Positions 22,124 through 34,704 of a DNA stretch of 64,000 bases are shown here, one piece after another. The DNA is from Tanypteryx hageni (taxonomy: Eukaryota; Arthropoda; Insecta; Odonata; Petaluridae): positions 12,954,516-13,018,515 of the forward strand of contig CM054114.1 in assembly GCA_028673005.1 (NCBI GenBank), in the 5' to 3' direction. The number at the start of each line of letters is the position of its first letter. Within the stretch, counting starts at the first letter, position 1. The notes under the pieces were generated by a model. That model saw nothing but the letters and a program-made list of their open reading frames with translations. It had not been told where the DNA came from and ran no database searches. A program made the translations under genes and the position numbers.

Positions 22124-23845
22124 CAGAGCTGTGGAGTCGGGTCGGAAGCAATTTTGGTGCTCCTTGAATCGGAGGTGGAGTCGGTGACAATGTAGTGACT
22201 CCGACTCCACTACTCCGGTTCTACACAAACTGAACACCTCGCCAGCCACCAAGTCCTGCTAGGCTACGTTACTAACTTCCAGCCACTTCAGGCTTACCTA
22301 TTACAAGGGGCACGATCTTGTTTCATTTGAACAGCACCCCGCGTAATAAATTACCAAATTATTATTTTAAATCAATTAAATTTGAAAAAAATTATGTATA
22401 AAACATCAGCGATAATTTCTCTTTTCATTGAGTTTTGCATTATAATCGATTTAGGCTTGAAATTTGTTATTGAAATATATCATTAGGCTTAACTTTAATG
22501 CGCCGAAAAAAATACAGACTTGCATTTATTTGTTCATAAAAACAAGTGAATGCTATCTTAAATAATACGATTTAACTATTTTACATAGAAAAAATTGGTG
22601 ACCATCGTTATACAAATATTCTTTCGCTTTTTGTTAGTAATCAAAAGTCGGAAAATATCCTTTTTGTGTTATTTACTTCTGAAATGATAGATACCTGTTA
22701 GTAACGTAAGTTCTTAATAAATTTTTAAGTGAAAAGGTTTTAACAACCCCAATGTCAAAGAGAGTTCAACAAAATCAACAGTTTTTTTAATATTTCGCAA
22801 TTATTACAGATGAAAAACATTTCGTGTGTCAGTGTATGACTGAAGATGGTGATGTCGAAACAGTGTGAAGTCAAAATTAGTGCCTTCACTGACTCTAATA
22901 GAAATGAACCTACAAGATCATCAAATTTAAAAGGACGCAGCGTTTTCATCCCAAAATATATGAAATTATTATTGAGAAAGACAGAAATAGAGCCACTCCA
23001 ACTACTTCAGTAATCCAACAGACCTCTCAGAAATGTACTGAAGAACAAGCAAGATTAACAAGATTTTTTACTACCGACAAAGTCACCGTAACAATGACCG
23101 CAGGGAAGTTTAAGGAGCATATCATCTAAATGGTGGTAAGAAATAGTGAATCACTATCTTTGTTTTCGCAACCAGCCTTCCTAGGACTGAATGGAGAAAT
23201 GGCTCGGAAACTAGGAAACAAAACAATGGTGACACGAACATCGGGGGTAAAGGCGCACCACACCAGTCAATATCTTCACAAGCTAGTGGAGGAAGTTTTA
23301 CAAGATTTTAAAATTAAAAAGGAGCAGATTCTATGTATTATAACAGGTAATGCTTCTAATATCCTTAATTGAAAAAATGAATCAAGTTTATGAAGAAGAT
23401 ATTCCTGAAACTGATTCCCAAACAGCACAAACAGAAGAAAGCGATGGAGTGTTAGACGCGTTGTGCTGTGCATACACTACAACTAGCAATAAGAGATGGT
23501 TTGAAAGATCCCCACGCAGCTACTCTGATTCACAAGTTGAGGGAAGTAGCCACTGCAGCTAGGACACCTAAAATACATGCTATTCTGCAGAGACGTGCAG
23601 GAAAGGGAGCCATTTTAGATCAACCTACACGTTGGGGAAGCACTTATATGATGATCAAGCGTTTGCTTGATCTAAAACCTTTCCTTGAAGATATGGATAA
23701 TCCAATCGTTTCATTAACTGAAAGCAATGGACACAGGTGACACAGTTAGAAGATGTGCTTACTCTCCCTTTTACTGTCACTAAGAAGTTACAAGCTGAGG
23801 ATTTAACTCCTGGTACATTCTTGTGGGAGTGGAAAAATTTGTAGG
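22124..23845 (+). mobile_element. Truncated hAT DNA transposon nested in the MITE
   Basis: The left end starts CAGAGCTGTGGAGTCGG, a typical hAT terminus. CTACAAG lies directly before it (22117-22123) and again at 23846-23852 after the right edge, giving a 7-bp match (7 of 8 with the neighbouring base) expected for a hAT target duplication. The right terminal inverted repeat is missing; the sequence ends inside the transposase gene just before the right CTACAAG copy. The right end was therefore deleted, or the element inserted in an already shortened form. Confidence 0.8.
22800..23842 (+). pseudogene. hAT transposase pseudogene (BED finger, catalytic N-half; C-terminus lost)
   Basis: Fragments of one transposase can be followed through several frames. 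A zinc-finger-like start CVSV/HFVCQC lies near 22825, and a frame with TSVIQQTSQKCTEEQARLTR follows. Next come SLFSQPAFLGLNGEMARKLG (frame at 23130-23372), then KMNQVYEEDIPETDSQTAQ after a frameshift, then HTLQLAIRDGL and ILDQPTRWGSTYMMIKRLL (frame at 23468-23740), and finally LTLPFTVTKKLQAEDLTPGT after another shift. These are characteristic hAT segments in the right order: the C-H-x-L-x-L block and the RW-x-STY block flank the catalytic helical insertion. The hATC dimerisation domain at the C-terminus is absent. At least three frameshifts and several stops make it non-functional. Confidence 0.85.
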
Positions 23846-24139
23846 CTACAAGTGTGAACGCCTTTGGGACTTCTCCATAGAAACCCCATTGAAAATAGGA
23901 TTTTTATATTTTGGTCTAAAATGTCCCAACCGCGACCGTCATACGACCGTCCCTCCAGTGTGAACCAGCCTTTAGCCGCCTTCAACTTCAACAGCGGGAA
24001 ATTGGTAATCAGAACCAGACGCACATTTTGGCAACAACGCTGCCTTTTTATGGAGAGACTTGTGTCAATTTAATTTCAGCCATAAGATGAAAACGATAAT
24101 TCGTTTTTTAACGATTCATTTAATGAGCAATGGCGAATA

Positions 24140-24212
24140 AGACTCTTTTGGGTTTCGAACCCAGACTTTACATACGAGAGCGTTCACTCTTTGACCCGGG
24201 CATGGCCGAGGT
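24140..24212 (-). ncRNA. tRNA-like sequence, probable SINE head
   Basis: On the minus strand a D-arm-like GGCC...GGTC is followed by AAGAGTGAACGCTCTCG and a strong T arm, CTGGGTTCGAAACCC, containing a perfect B box (GGTTCGAAACC). The 5' acceptor strand does not pair with the 3' AAGAGTC. It is therefore a tRNA-derived remnant rather than a tRNA gene. Confidence 0.35.
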
Positions 24213-27200
24213 CGACGAATATATATTTTTTTAAATTACTCTTTTTTTAAAACTGAGGAGATGACGGGAATTTATATTCCGCCCGGATGTCCTTGCCCCT
24301 CTCGAGAAGTGCTGCCATGAATTTCTCATACCTTCCACATAACCGAACGTCGACCTTCCCCACCCCCTACTTCCCTCCCCCCTTCCCCTACGAGAGGCTC
24401 CAAGATGGCGCCGCCAAACAATCGCCGTCTCCGACGCGCACTCGTTCTACAGCCCCGAGGGAGCTTCCCTCCCTCTTCTTGCCCCTCCGGAAGCCTTACA
24501 GAACCGTCTCTCTAGCCCTTAACACTTCGTTCCTTTATCCATCAACCTTTCTTTACGAAAGTCCTTTGTTTTAAGGGAATACCTGCAGCACCGAGCATTT
24601 TTCTTCCATTCAGATATGCCGTGCTCTCCCTCCCCCCCTCCCCCTCCCACCACCCTCTCTCACTCCATCTCCCACATCCCAAACAAGACTCCCGGGCTCC
24701 AAATTTCCTCCCTCCCCTCTCCTTTAACCCTTTGTTCTGCGGCTTTTGTTCTCAAAATCCTTTCTCCTCCACCCCATGACTCTTTCTCCCGCCCACACGT
24801 CCCCTCCCGCCCCTCGAGGTCTGCCCGCCCCGAGATAAAACCGCTCCCGGGCTTAGCCGTACACAGCGAGGAATGCGTGTGGTGCCTCTCACCGCTTCTG
24901 CTGCCTCAGATAAGGAAGATGGGGAGGCGGGATGGGGCTAGGGGAAGGCGGGATGGGAAGCTCCCAGTTACGTGGTCAAAAGACGGATGAAAAATTATAC
25001 CGCGATCGAACGAGTCGAGAATGAAGACGGCGTTATGCCTATCTCTCATAGAGTTGATAAAAATAACATCTCTCTCATAATGGATGGCTTTGAAAGATGT
25101 CATATATTACGGGAAGCGACGTTAATTCTTTTGTTTCGCGGCGAGCGAAGCGACATTAATTTGGGCATTGTGTTCCGCATGAGGCGACACTGTCGCCAAG
25201 GATTAATTACTTAATGCCGTGCAACTGAAGATAACTCGTGACATGGATGAGTTTCTTTAGCTATGATTTCTTAATTGGGGTTATTAAGCGGAGGGTTGAA
25301 TTTTAGATTGCATTTCGTATTTTTTATTCGGCCTCGCCAAAGGTTATTTATTTGCCCGTCTTCGACCTCAAGACGTGTGTTTTATTTTGCGAAGGAAATG
25401 GCGGACTTTCCTCCTCGCGTCTTCTTCTTGTTAAGTCACGCTATCGAGCCGTCCCTTTCGTAATTGACCGGTAACTGGTATGTAAATGCGTGTAATTGAA
25501 AATTCCCTCTGCGTGACGCTATTCCGCCTGCACTTCCCTTGGCAACCGCTTGCTGGTTTCTTTAGAAAAATTCAAAGAGCGGAGGAGGTTCTTGATTCCG
25601 CCAACCGCCGCCACTTTTTAACGGTGTTTTATTTTCGAATAATTGACCAAACTGAACGCCCGGGAGTGCTCATAAAACGAGCGCAAAGCTAATAAATTTC
25701 GGCGAATAGAATATATTTCATTGCCTACACTAAAAGCTTCTGAAGAGGGCGTGAGGGTTCTTTTTCTTCTTCCAAAACCTCGTCTTCCTTCGCCTTTTGG
25801 ATAGAATGCGAGGCGGGAATCAAATGCCAGCAGAACTCGATGCATTGTTTATACAAGATCTTCTTTTTTTTCTGAAATTTTGCTGGAATTTTTTTCACCG
25901 CGCCGCCGTTTAACGAGTTTCAACAACGGTTATTACGTGAGAATTCTTTCTATTTATCATCGGGTAATTAACAGCCAAAACGCCAGATTATTCCGATTTT
26001 TCTTCCGTAGGAATATGAAAGTGTTGGCGCATCCACGAAAACATTCGTGATGACATCACCGCCAAAAAACCGGTCGCCTCAAAATAAAATTTGTTCTTCT
26101 TATGCCACTTTTATTATTACAATATCGTTCATCGATAATCGATAGTAGTCTGCAGTAGCAATTTGAATGTAACGGTGAAAAGAGATAAAGAAAAGAATAT
26201 AAAAAGATTAACTTTTGCAGGTAATTTTTTTTAAGAAATGAAATTTAAAAATCTTATTGTATCTGTTGATATTAAAATAATCGAATCACGTTATGAAATC
26301 GTTATAATAATGGCTTCCTACCTTGATTAATTTCCCGATATAAATATCTATTTATCTATCCCATTAAAAAGCATTATTACATCTAAAGCATGGAACTCAT
26401 TTTCATGGTGTCAGAATTTCTCATTGTTAAAATGTCGTAAATTCCTATTTTTGTCTGGAATCAAACGAATTTTTAAATTATTTCGGTATAGATTTGTTCA
26501 AAATTTTATTTTTTTTAAGCACCACTCAAAAATCATACGTTAACGAGCAACTTTAATAATGAGACGCACCAGATAAAGGTTCTGATTGCCCACTCCGACG
26601 CTTATGATCACTTCGTGCGCATCAGTCGTTTGATCAATTGACAATAGCATTCGTTTCATTTTGCTCTAATTAACTTCGACACAAAATGACAAATTGTCCA
26701 TTGTACTTTATAATTTTAAATGCGAGTGTTTTTTGGGTACGATCAAAGACTAGTTTACTAACTTACAGATAATCCTTATCCGTATGGAAAATTAAGAACG
26801 GTCTCTGCAAGGCGCCATCTATAAATTTTTGTTTGTACCATAATGTATTTGCAAACTAATTACCAACTAAGAACGAATAACGGGGTAGAAATTCTTCTTT
26901 CTAGTTTACGTTTCGAAATAGATTTTAATGTTGTTATTATTCAGTAAAGAGGAGATTGAATTTAAACAATGCTCTCGTGTTCATTTCGGTGCTATTCGCA
27001 AAACGTCGATTACAGCATCGTCGAATAGCATTCCAAGCTTGGGCTTTCACACGACAGTGCAAAAAAGGATCAAATTGACGATTGCACTACGCGGAATGCG
27101 CCTGCCCCTCGAACTCGACTATTTTTGCCAGTTCGCCACGTAAAAATAAAGGACCCAAATACGCGGACTTCCAAACGTTCTACTGTACTTCAAAAATTCC

Positions 27201-27520
27201 ACCAAAAATGCAAAAGGTATTTTGGGCGCGCCAGCAGCGAGGTGAAAACGTTTCTCTCTTTACTTTTAACAATTTAAGCTACAGAAATTGCGTTATTTTA
27301 ACGATCATTCTGGTTTCGGCGGGTTTTTACATTCGCTTATGGAGATACGTTCAATTTGTTAGGAATATGGAAACCTGAGGACACATTTCTCACCCTTAAA
27401 ATTTCGCACTCCTATTGAGGCAATATGGTCTCATATTACCCCCTCCTCCCTTAATATCTCCGGCATGAATTCCAAGGGAAGATTCGCACGGATTTACTTC
27501 TCATCTTACGTTTGAGAGAT
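24213..27520. other. Non-coding, no recognised gene
   Basis: CT-rich patches at about 24350-24390 and 24625-24830. The rest is AT-rich with scattered short frames. TTAACTTTTGCAG followed directly by GTAATT at about 26208-26226 is listed among the findings. Confidence 0.45.
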
Positions 27521-30476
27521 TGTTTTGTCAGTGTGACCTAGGGAGAGCGTTCTTCGGTCCCCGCGTTGGCCGCTCTCCCGCTCGTGGCGCCACTCGTACA
27601 CCGCGGATACACAGGGAGTAACATTGAATGCGCTAGCGACGGGAATACGCATTGCTGCGGTGAACGACGTCCATTGTTCGGAATCTCCCGGCGGCAGCTG
27701 GGGCGGAAGAGGGAAGGGGTGTGTGTGTGCGTCTGGGGTGGAGACGCGGATTTCAGATAAGGAATAGCCGGGGAGGGAGGAGCACGCACGCGAGCGACCC
27801 CCCCCCCCCTCCCCCGAGGGTGGCGCTATAGATGGTTTACGGGTTGGAGAGGATTCCTCGAATAATCCGCTTTAAAGGCATCATGTGGAACATGGCTATT
27901 TTCACGCAACTCGGTTATAAATACATACGAACAATTGCTATTTGGCACTTCTGTATAGCATTAATAATGGTTTTCTTTGGGCAGATTAAAAAGTCAAATA
28001 ACACTAAATACCTATAAAACACAAACCATATGGAGAAAAGGATTAAACTGAGTTGAAATAACGCGCCGGTGAGCGATTTCGTGGCGATTACATTGGAGCT
28101 ACTGTTCTCGAATTGACGATCAATGTAGCTCCGATAACCATAAAAGATTATAATCAAAGATCAGTTAATTATTATCGAGGGCGGCTCCCAATTGGCTGAA
28201 ACGCGAATCTGGTGCGTTCGATTATTTTATGGCTGCAGGATAATAAATTGCATTGCAGCAACGGGGCGAACTCAGCAATTCACTTTTAGAATTATTAATT
28301 TATTACTGTTTGTGCTCGCAACGGATGTGTGGGACATGGAAACATCTCTCTCTTGCCACATGAATTGTTTTTATTAAACAGTTCAACAAAAAGGAAACAT
28401 TTTTTTCGAAAAAGATGTGACAAACAAATTAACAGACAGTCCTTTTCACGAGCATATATAGGCGCGACGAGCATAAAAAAGAATGTAGGTGCGTCAAAAA
28501 CATGAAAATGGTGCGTTGAAGAAGAAATTGACTAAGGGATGAGCTTCTAACGAGAGTAGAGACCCTTACATGTAGACGCACGGCCCTTCATTCCCTCTCA
28601 GATCAGAACGGAAAAACTCGAACGTTTTTAATTTTATACAATTCTCAAAGGTCGTTCTTCTGACCCTGTTCTTTTTTAAGATTACAAATATTAGAATATT
28701 TCCTAGAGTTAGCGCAGCAACATTTTCTCTCATCGAAGGTCTATACTACTTCCTAAATTATATGTTATATCTCAGCCCTCCGAGGAAAAACTTTCATATG
28801 CAGTCTGTGGCTAAACTGCTCTTGAGTTAGCGAAGTGGTATGAAGGGAATTAAAATCTTTCGGGAGGATTGGAATAATTTTGGTTCTCGGGCAACACAGC
28901 ACTTTCCATGAAAAAAATGGATAACAGAAGTCCACAAATAAATTTCAAGATTAGAAATATTATCTAGTGTTTATCAAACCTATTTATCGCGTAAACCCAT
29001 TTTAAAATAAAAAATTATCGGAAAATTATGTATTTTTCTTTGAACTACTGCCAACGGCCTTTCGAAAAGAACGTTGTCGTCAGGGACATCGCAACACTCA
29101 AACATTTGACCCAAATGAGTTCTGCGAAGCCCACGCCAAAACCTGAAACTATAAACAAAGATCTACGTAGAGGGTCCATAGAAAGCGCTCCTAATTTCGT
29201 CCGGTAACCATTTCGAACGGAGTTTATGATAAGCCAACATAATGGGGAGTTACTTTCTCCATTTTCATCCTTAATAATATCGAGTTCAATTAGTGCCCGC
29301 CTCCACCGCACGGTGGGACGAAAAGCCTCCTCCAAGAGATGCACGTTAAGCCTTTTCGAGGACAAAAGCCCCGTTGGCTGGGAGAGGGGCGGGAGGGGAG
29401 GGAGGGATTCCAAGAGGGCGAGGAGGGAAGGATTAGAAGCAGGGAGAGAGAAGGGAGTGAGAGGGAGGAAGAGAGAGTGAGAGGGAGGAGGAGGGAAAGA
29501 CGGAAGAGGGCGAGAGAAGCAAGGAAGGGATTATTACTATTTGGAATGCTGAGGAGCGAGAATGTGTGCTCTGAAGCAATAAGACGCGAGAAGTAAGGGT
29601 TTCGGAGAGGTTTTAAAGTTTGAAAAACGCCCGGAGAGCACAGATGGGTTATTACGTCTGCAGGCGCAGCGCAGGTGGCGACGAGGCGAATTAAATAAAA
29701 CGAAAAAAGCGCTTACTTTTGACTATGGCGTTTTTTGCCCGTAGACAACTATTTTTAAATGGTTGGACGTGGTTATTCTGTTCACGACGTATTGCATCGG
29801 CGGATATTTGGGCGAGCTGGCATGGCAGAGGGGAGAGAAAATGGTTGAAGTTCACGAGGTCAGGTATAAATGGGAAGTTTTTGTCCAACACAGAAGTTTA
29901 CGGACGATAGCTTATGATTGGTTGTTTCGCTACTAACCTTAAACTGACTTAATTTCACTTATTCAAATAAACGTTCGCAATTGCAATTATTTCAGTCCAT
30001 CGTACTATACAAATAATGCAAGCAATAAATTCTTAGAGAATAAAAATGTAATAATTGCAAAATATTGTAAGCGCCCAACAATTAAAAAGTACCATTAAAT
30101 GTTATCAGCGGAAATTACGACGATATATAATTACCGTGATAATAACAATAAAAGGTGACAATGAGAAATTCGAAGCACGTTTATGGAGAGCGAGCATTTG
30201 TTGCTGCGTTGAGCATAATCGCAATATTGGTCCGAAAAGAGATCGCATGCCGAGTCGAAGTTAGCGAAAAAGCTTCGAGCGAGGAGCATTACTTATACCC
30301 CTTTTGTCTCAGCGGCCAAAGAGATGCAGATAAGCGAGTAAGGATGTTCGCTGTTCTAAATAAGGCGATGGGATTATATGGGAGAATGTAGATTAGCTGC
30401 TGGGACGGCGAAAAATAAGCACGGGGAGGAATATGGGACGGGGTGGACGAAGAGAAAATGGTTGGGTCACGTGATT
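27521..30476. other. Non-coding; CpG-rich patch and poly-C run near 27.5-27.8 kb
   Basis: CpG-rich at 27540-27830 with a run of C at 27799-27811. GA-rich block at 29385-29530. The 122-codon minus-strand frame at 29045-29413 has no recognised domain. Confidence 0.45.
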
Positions 30477-30660
30477 TCAGGGGAGGGAGGTGGAGAGGTT
30501 GGGGGAGGAAGGGGGAGGGGAGGAAAAGCCACATCCGCCCCTCTCTGCATGCGCACATGTTATCCTGTATCTTCAGAAGAGCACTTTTTGGGTTTGCCGA
30601 GGGGAAGTTTGGAGGGAGGAAGGGGGGAGGAAGTATGGGAGGGGAGGGAGGGAAGGCCGG
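30477..30660. repeat. G/GGA-rich homopurine tract
   Basis: Two purine-rich blocks (30477-30530 and 30600-30660) of GGAGGGAAG-like units separated by ordinary sequence. The long frames through here on both strands reflect the composition. Confidence 0.75.
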
Positions 30661-33352
30661 TAAAAAAAAGGGTAGAACGAAGAGGGTTGGGTCGGACGGA
30701 CCCATTTCAATGTCTCGAGGGAAGAGAAAAAAGACGATAAACGTGTTTTGTAAGATCATGAGCGCATGTTTATTCCCTACCCGAAACTTTCCTCGCCTCG
30801 TAGAAACAAACATGATGCGAGCGAAAATGTATCGCAGACGATAAAGCAAGAGAAGACGCCGACGAAACGAACGCTAGGTAATTTTTTTCACATGAGCGCC
30901 AGGGATCGAGTTCACCATTCCATTTCATCCGCCATTAGTGTTATCATAGCATCTAATAATAGGAATGCGACAGGTTTAAAATAACAATCGAATAATTAAT
31001 TTGGGATAAAAACCTTGGAAACTGTGCAAGCGCGCAGTATGAGTTCAATTGTTTCAATCTTTAAAAATGCGCAAATTTTCAAACCGTAAGGTTACTTTCG
31101 ATTCCAACGATAGAATCCAAGAACAGGTTGTCATTATTTCGTACTTTTTTATGAACGAGGCGTTTCTATTTTAAAACTCGAAAAGCAGGAGAGAAATCTC
31201 TAAAAGGATTTATTCCCTCTCGAATGAAGTCGACATTTAGCCGACTGTCGCGTAGGAGACTTTCACAACTCCTTCCTGGATCTACACGATCCATCGAATC
31301 GGTGACTTCGAAGCGACGGAGAGCGCATTCACGCTATAAATGGCCTTTGGATAAACGGATCTTCCTTCAAACCCTCTCCAACATTAACGGGAGGGATGGC
31401 TAATCACGACTCCCATTTATAAAAAGATAGTGAGCCCTTACACGAATAAGACAGAAAAAGGAAACCGTTTGCCCCGAAAGCAAGATTACAATTTTTTTAA
31501 AGAGGCGGAATGAAAAAATGTGTCATTTCAGAAAACGACTATATTCGGACTTTCTCTATCAAATTACCCTTGTTTTTCCATCTCTGAATCTTTAATGTCA
31601 CATTGCCTCCAAGTTTTGTCATTTCACCGGAGACCTGCTACTCTCAATTACCAAGAAATCCGATTTCAACGGATAGATTGTGGAATATTTCGAGAAAAGA
31701 CGCCACGAAATTAGGGTAATAGCGAAAAGGTCGCGCTTTTTTAAACTCTGAAGCCCTATCGATTGTAGTACACGAATATTTCCAAGGCTAAAAATTATTT
31801 CTTTAACGTTCTGCACGTGAAAAACCTTCCAAGATTTCTCCTTTAAAAAAAATACGGCGAATGCAGCATTTCAGCCTCACACGAAATGAAGTCCTGCCAA
31901 GCAGCGCAGCAGCGAATCGGTCAAATCTGCTTATGGTCAGAACAAGGGCGCACGTGCTGCGGCAGAGATAGACATGTAGGGAAAGAGGAGAGAGAGAAAG
32001 GGAGAGAGGAGAGAGACGCGATTCCTTGGTAACGACAGCAGTACTTAGAATCGAGGACCAGAGAAGAAACTGGGAGAGGGTATGAGGGAGATGAAGAGGG
32101 CAGTAAGGAGATAAAGGGGCAGGAGGGAGCAGGATGGGGCAGGAGGCGCAATAATGGGCGATGGAGAGAGTGGCAGGAAACGCGAGTAACGGTTCGAGAC
32201 GCGACTCTTCGCGGAAACGACACTCCGCAGCGACTCCTTCTTCCGTCCCTCTCTCGCTTTCTCTTCCTCTCTTTTCCTCTCTCATCCTCTCTAATCTTTT
32301 CTATCTCTCTCTATTCCCTTAACTCCGTCCGGTTCGACTTGTCCTCTCTGCTTCTCCTCTAAAAAGGAGGAATCTCTTCTCGAAAAGCCATAAGTCTTGT
32401 CCAATTACAGAGCGAGGTGAACGAACGGACCGGTGGCCGGTATAGAGTGCTCGCCTCATGTGGACGCGAAGAGTACTTTTTTCTTTGTGAACTTTTTAGA
32501 GTAAAAGGAAAGGAATAGCGTATGTGTCTCGCGCTTTGGTTCATCCGGGTGGCCATCAATGTCACCTGTTTTAGATCCCTTTCGTTAAGGCTACTTAAAG
32601 TCTTGCTTTACGACTTTTTTACGGTCCGCTCTCACTCTGTCGAGAAGGATCTCGATGGGGAGGGGGAGGAGAGAGGTATGGGAGGGGGAAGAGGGGAACG
32701 GGAGGGTGGAAGAGGGAAGTGGGAGGGAGAGAAGAGGGAAGTGGGAAAATGGGAGCGGAGGAGATGAGTGGAGGCGGAGGGTGTTAACTCTTGACAGCTG
32801 AGAAAAGGCGTCGAAAAAGGTTCGACAGGCCGCAATGGCGATTATGCGATTGTCTTTTATTTCAACGGGTTTATTTTATAGCGAAAAATATTTTGCCGCT
32901 AAAAATTATGAAAATTGTTGCGTCTCCGTCTTGGAAACGCGGCTGATAAATGATAATCGTACTTTTGCTCTCTCTCTCTCTCTCTCTTCTTCGACGGGCG
33001 ACAACTGGCTGAATGGTGCGCAGCCGAACTCGGCTCTGCGGAAATTCGTGGGAAGGTGAATGTTTCGATGCAATTTCCAAGACTTTTCCTCTAAGAAAAC
33101 CTAATCAGAATTGCTTATAAAATAATTTCGCTCCAAACGAATTCAACAAAAATTCTCTAAGGAATGCATCTAATACGGATAGGTTCATTGACAAATTTGC
33201 TTTGCAATTTTTACCAGAAAATGGAAGCATTAATATAATCTATAATTTTTTTAACTGTTGGAAATATTTCAGTGAAAGAACTCAATACGAGAAAGAAAAG
33301 GGAAATCAAATATTTTTCCTCCACCGAATAAATTGGTTTGATTAAAAGGGAG

Positions 33353-33354
<2 letters not shown>
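30661..33354. other. Non-coding, no recognised gene
   Basis: GA-rich on the plus strand at 31975-32140 and 32655-32770, CT-rich at about 32235-32320, CT run at 32969-32987. The 160-codon minus-strand frame (31803-32285) is low-complexity, rich in Ser and Leu. Confidence 0.45.

Positions 33355-33393
<39 letters not shown>
33355..33393. repeat. (TA)n microsatellite
   Basis: About 19 TA units, directly left of R2 copy B. Confidence 0.92.
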
Positions 33394-33395
<2 letters not shown>

Positions 33396-33607
33396 CAACT
33401 TACGGAAAAGGAAAGGTAAAATGAATATATGGATGTCAACAAGGTGTTGGGATGAGGAAACCCAGTGAGCACTCACCAATCAGACGACTTCAGGTTGGCG
33501 AGGCCCCGGGGATGTCGAAGCGACACACGCAATATAACACAAAAACACAGAAACATCACAAACGTAAAGCTTTCGGAACTACTCCTTCTTCAGCTACAGA
33601 GAGAGAA
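33394..33607 (+). mobile_element. Inverted-end repeat family R2, copy B (right end lost)
   Basis: Same family as 10837-11050, opposite orientation. It starts with the shared outer piece ACAACTTACGGAAAAGGAAA, then ATATGGATGTCAACAAGGTG at 33427. The body matches until AGAGAGAA, where the expected right inverted end is missing and replaced by TAACAAC and a TA tract. TAACAAC also borders the left TA tract. Confidence 0.78.
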
Positions 33608-33611
33608 TAAC

Positions 33612-33613
<2 letters not shown>

Positions 33614-33680
<67 letters not shown>
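33614..33680. repeat. (TA)n microsatellite
   Basis: About 33 uninterrupted TA units directly right of R2 copy B. Confidence 0.93.
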
Positions 33681-33681
<1 letters not shown>

Positions 33682-33684
<3 letters not shown>

Positions 33685-34663
33685 TCAAATCTTCCCAGGA
33701 AAATACATCCCTCTATTTAATTTTTAAATATATTCCATCACGCCTTCCCTTTTTCTAAAGATGAAAAAACAAATGAAACCGCTTCATCAGTTCAATTCCC
33801 GTCAAACTTCGAAGGCGCCCCACATCTACGTGTTAAATGGTTTTACAGAGCCCATGGAGAATAAGAAAAAAAGGGGCGCATAACGTCCCTTTTTTTATCC
33901 TTCCTTAAAATTTTATGTCCGGGTGATCGTAAAGTCTTTTAAAAGTCTTCTCCGTTAAAATAACGACCACGTAAACTTTTAGAGCCCGACTCGAATTTCC
34001 ATAATCTCTCATGAGACTCGGAATTCGTTTGAGCCCAAATTCATTTCCGGTTTAATAACCTTTTGTGAGTGTGGAAAAAGGAGCTGGATCGATAAGGAGG
34101 ATTGGAGGAGAGGGAGTGATTGCAGTGGCGGGGGGGGGGGGGGCACAAGTTGGAAGAAGAGAGAGAGTGTGAGGGGATGGAAATGGTGGGAGATGGAGAG
34201 AGAGGAGGAATGGCGAGGAGAGAGACAAGAGAGAGAGGGTGAGAAAGAAGAAAATAATGAGATAGGTTGAGAGAGAGTTTTGGGAGAAATACACGGGTAG
34301 AGGAGCCGTAGATAAGCCGAGCTCCAAACGCAATTCCCGCCGCTTCGAATTCGTTTTATTTTATTGCTTGCAACCATGGCGAGTAATCACAGAAATCCAC
34401 GAAAACGACCGTTAAATGCAACTGTTATTAAAGGCGATCAATATTACATGGAGGAGATGTCAAAATACTTTAAACCTATTTAATTAGAAATAAATTTTTT
34501 CATTGAATGAAAATTCCTCTTTTAGCGTTTGAAATCTTTCAGCATTGAAGTATATACGTTATCTGGGGGTTGGAGTGACATAAGCGTTAAAAATAGAGTC
34601 GTCTTCATTATTATCTGTTGCAGAGCAGCTGGTATTTCAATAGTGATTAGAATATTTTCTGAC
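33682..34663. other. Non-coding; poly-G run
   Basis: Run of about 15 G at 34129-34143 within GA-rich DNA (34080-34280). No gene recognised. Confidence 0.5.
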
Positions 34664-34704
34664 TATAATATTTTGCAAGGCCTGATGCCTTGCAAAATAT
34701 TATA
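34664..34704. repeat. Perfect 18-bp stem hairpin
   Basis: TATAATATTTTGCAAGGC (34664-34681), loop CTGAT, and the exact reverse complement at 34687-34704. No second copy in the window. Confidence 0.9.

Larger units (their letters stand above)
21814..23974. mobile_element. MITE-like element with TTA target duplication, split by a hAT insertion
   Basis: The outer element runs 21817-23971. Its ends are perfect 28-bp inverted repeats starting AGGCTGGTTCACACTGGAGG, flanked by TTA on both sides (21814-21816 and 23972-23974). A second pair of inner inverted blocks, TTCACACTTGTAG near 21876 and its complement near 23846, continues the symmetry. Without the nested hAT it would be about 430 bp. A three-base TTA duplication fits PIF/Harbinger-type transposition. 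No Harbinger transposase is present, so the element was non-autonomous. Confidence 0.8.

Noticed and set aside
33465..33758. Similar predicted proteins beginning MSTHQSDDFRLAR or MRTHQSDDFRLAR at 10.7-11 kb, 33.5 kb and 62.6 kb
   Set aside because: Not a gene family: they are translations of the R2 repeat running into TA tracts, which read as repeated Ile-Tyr.
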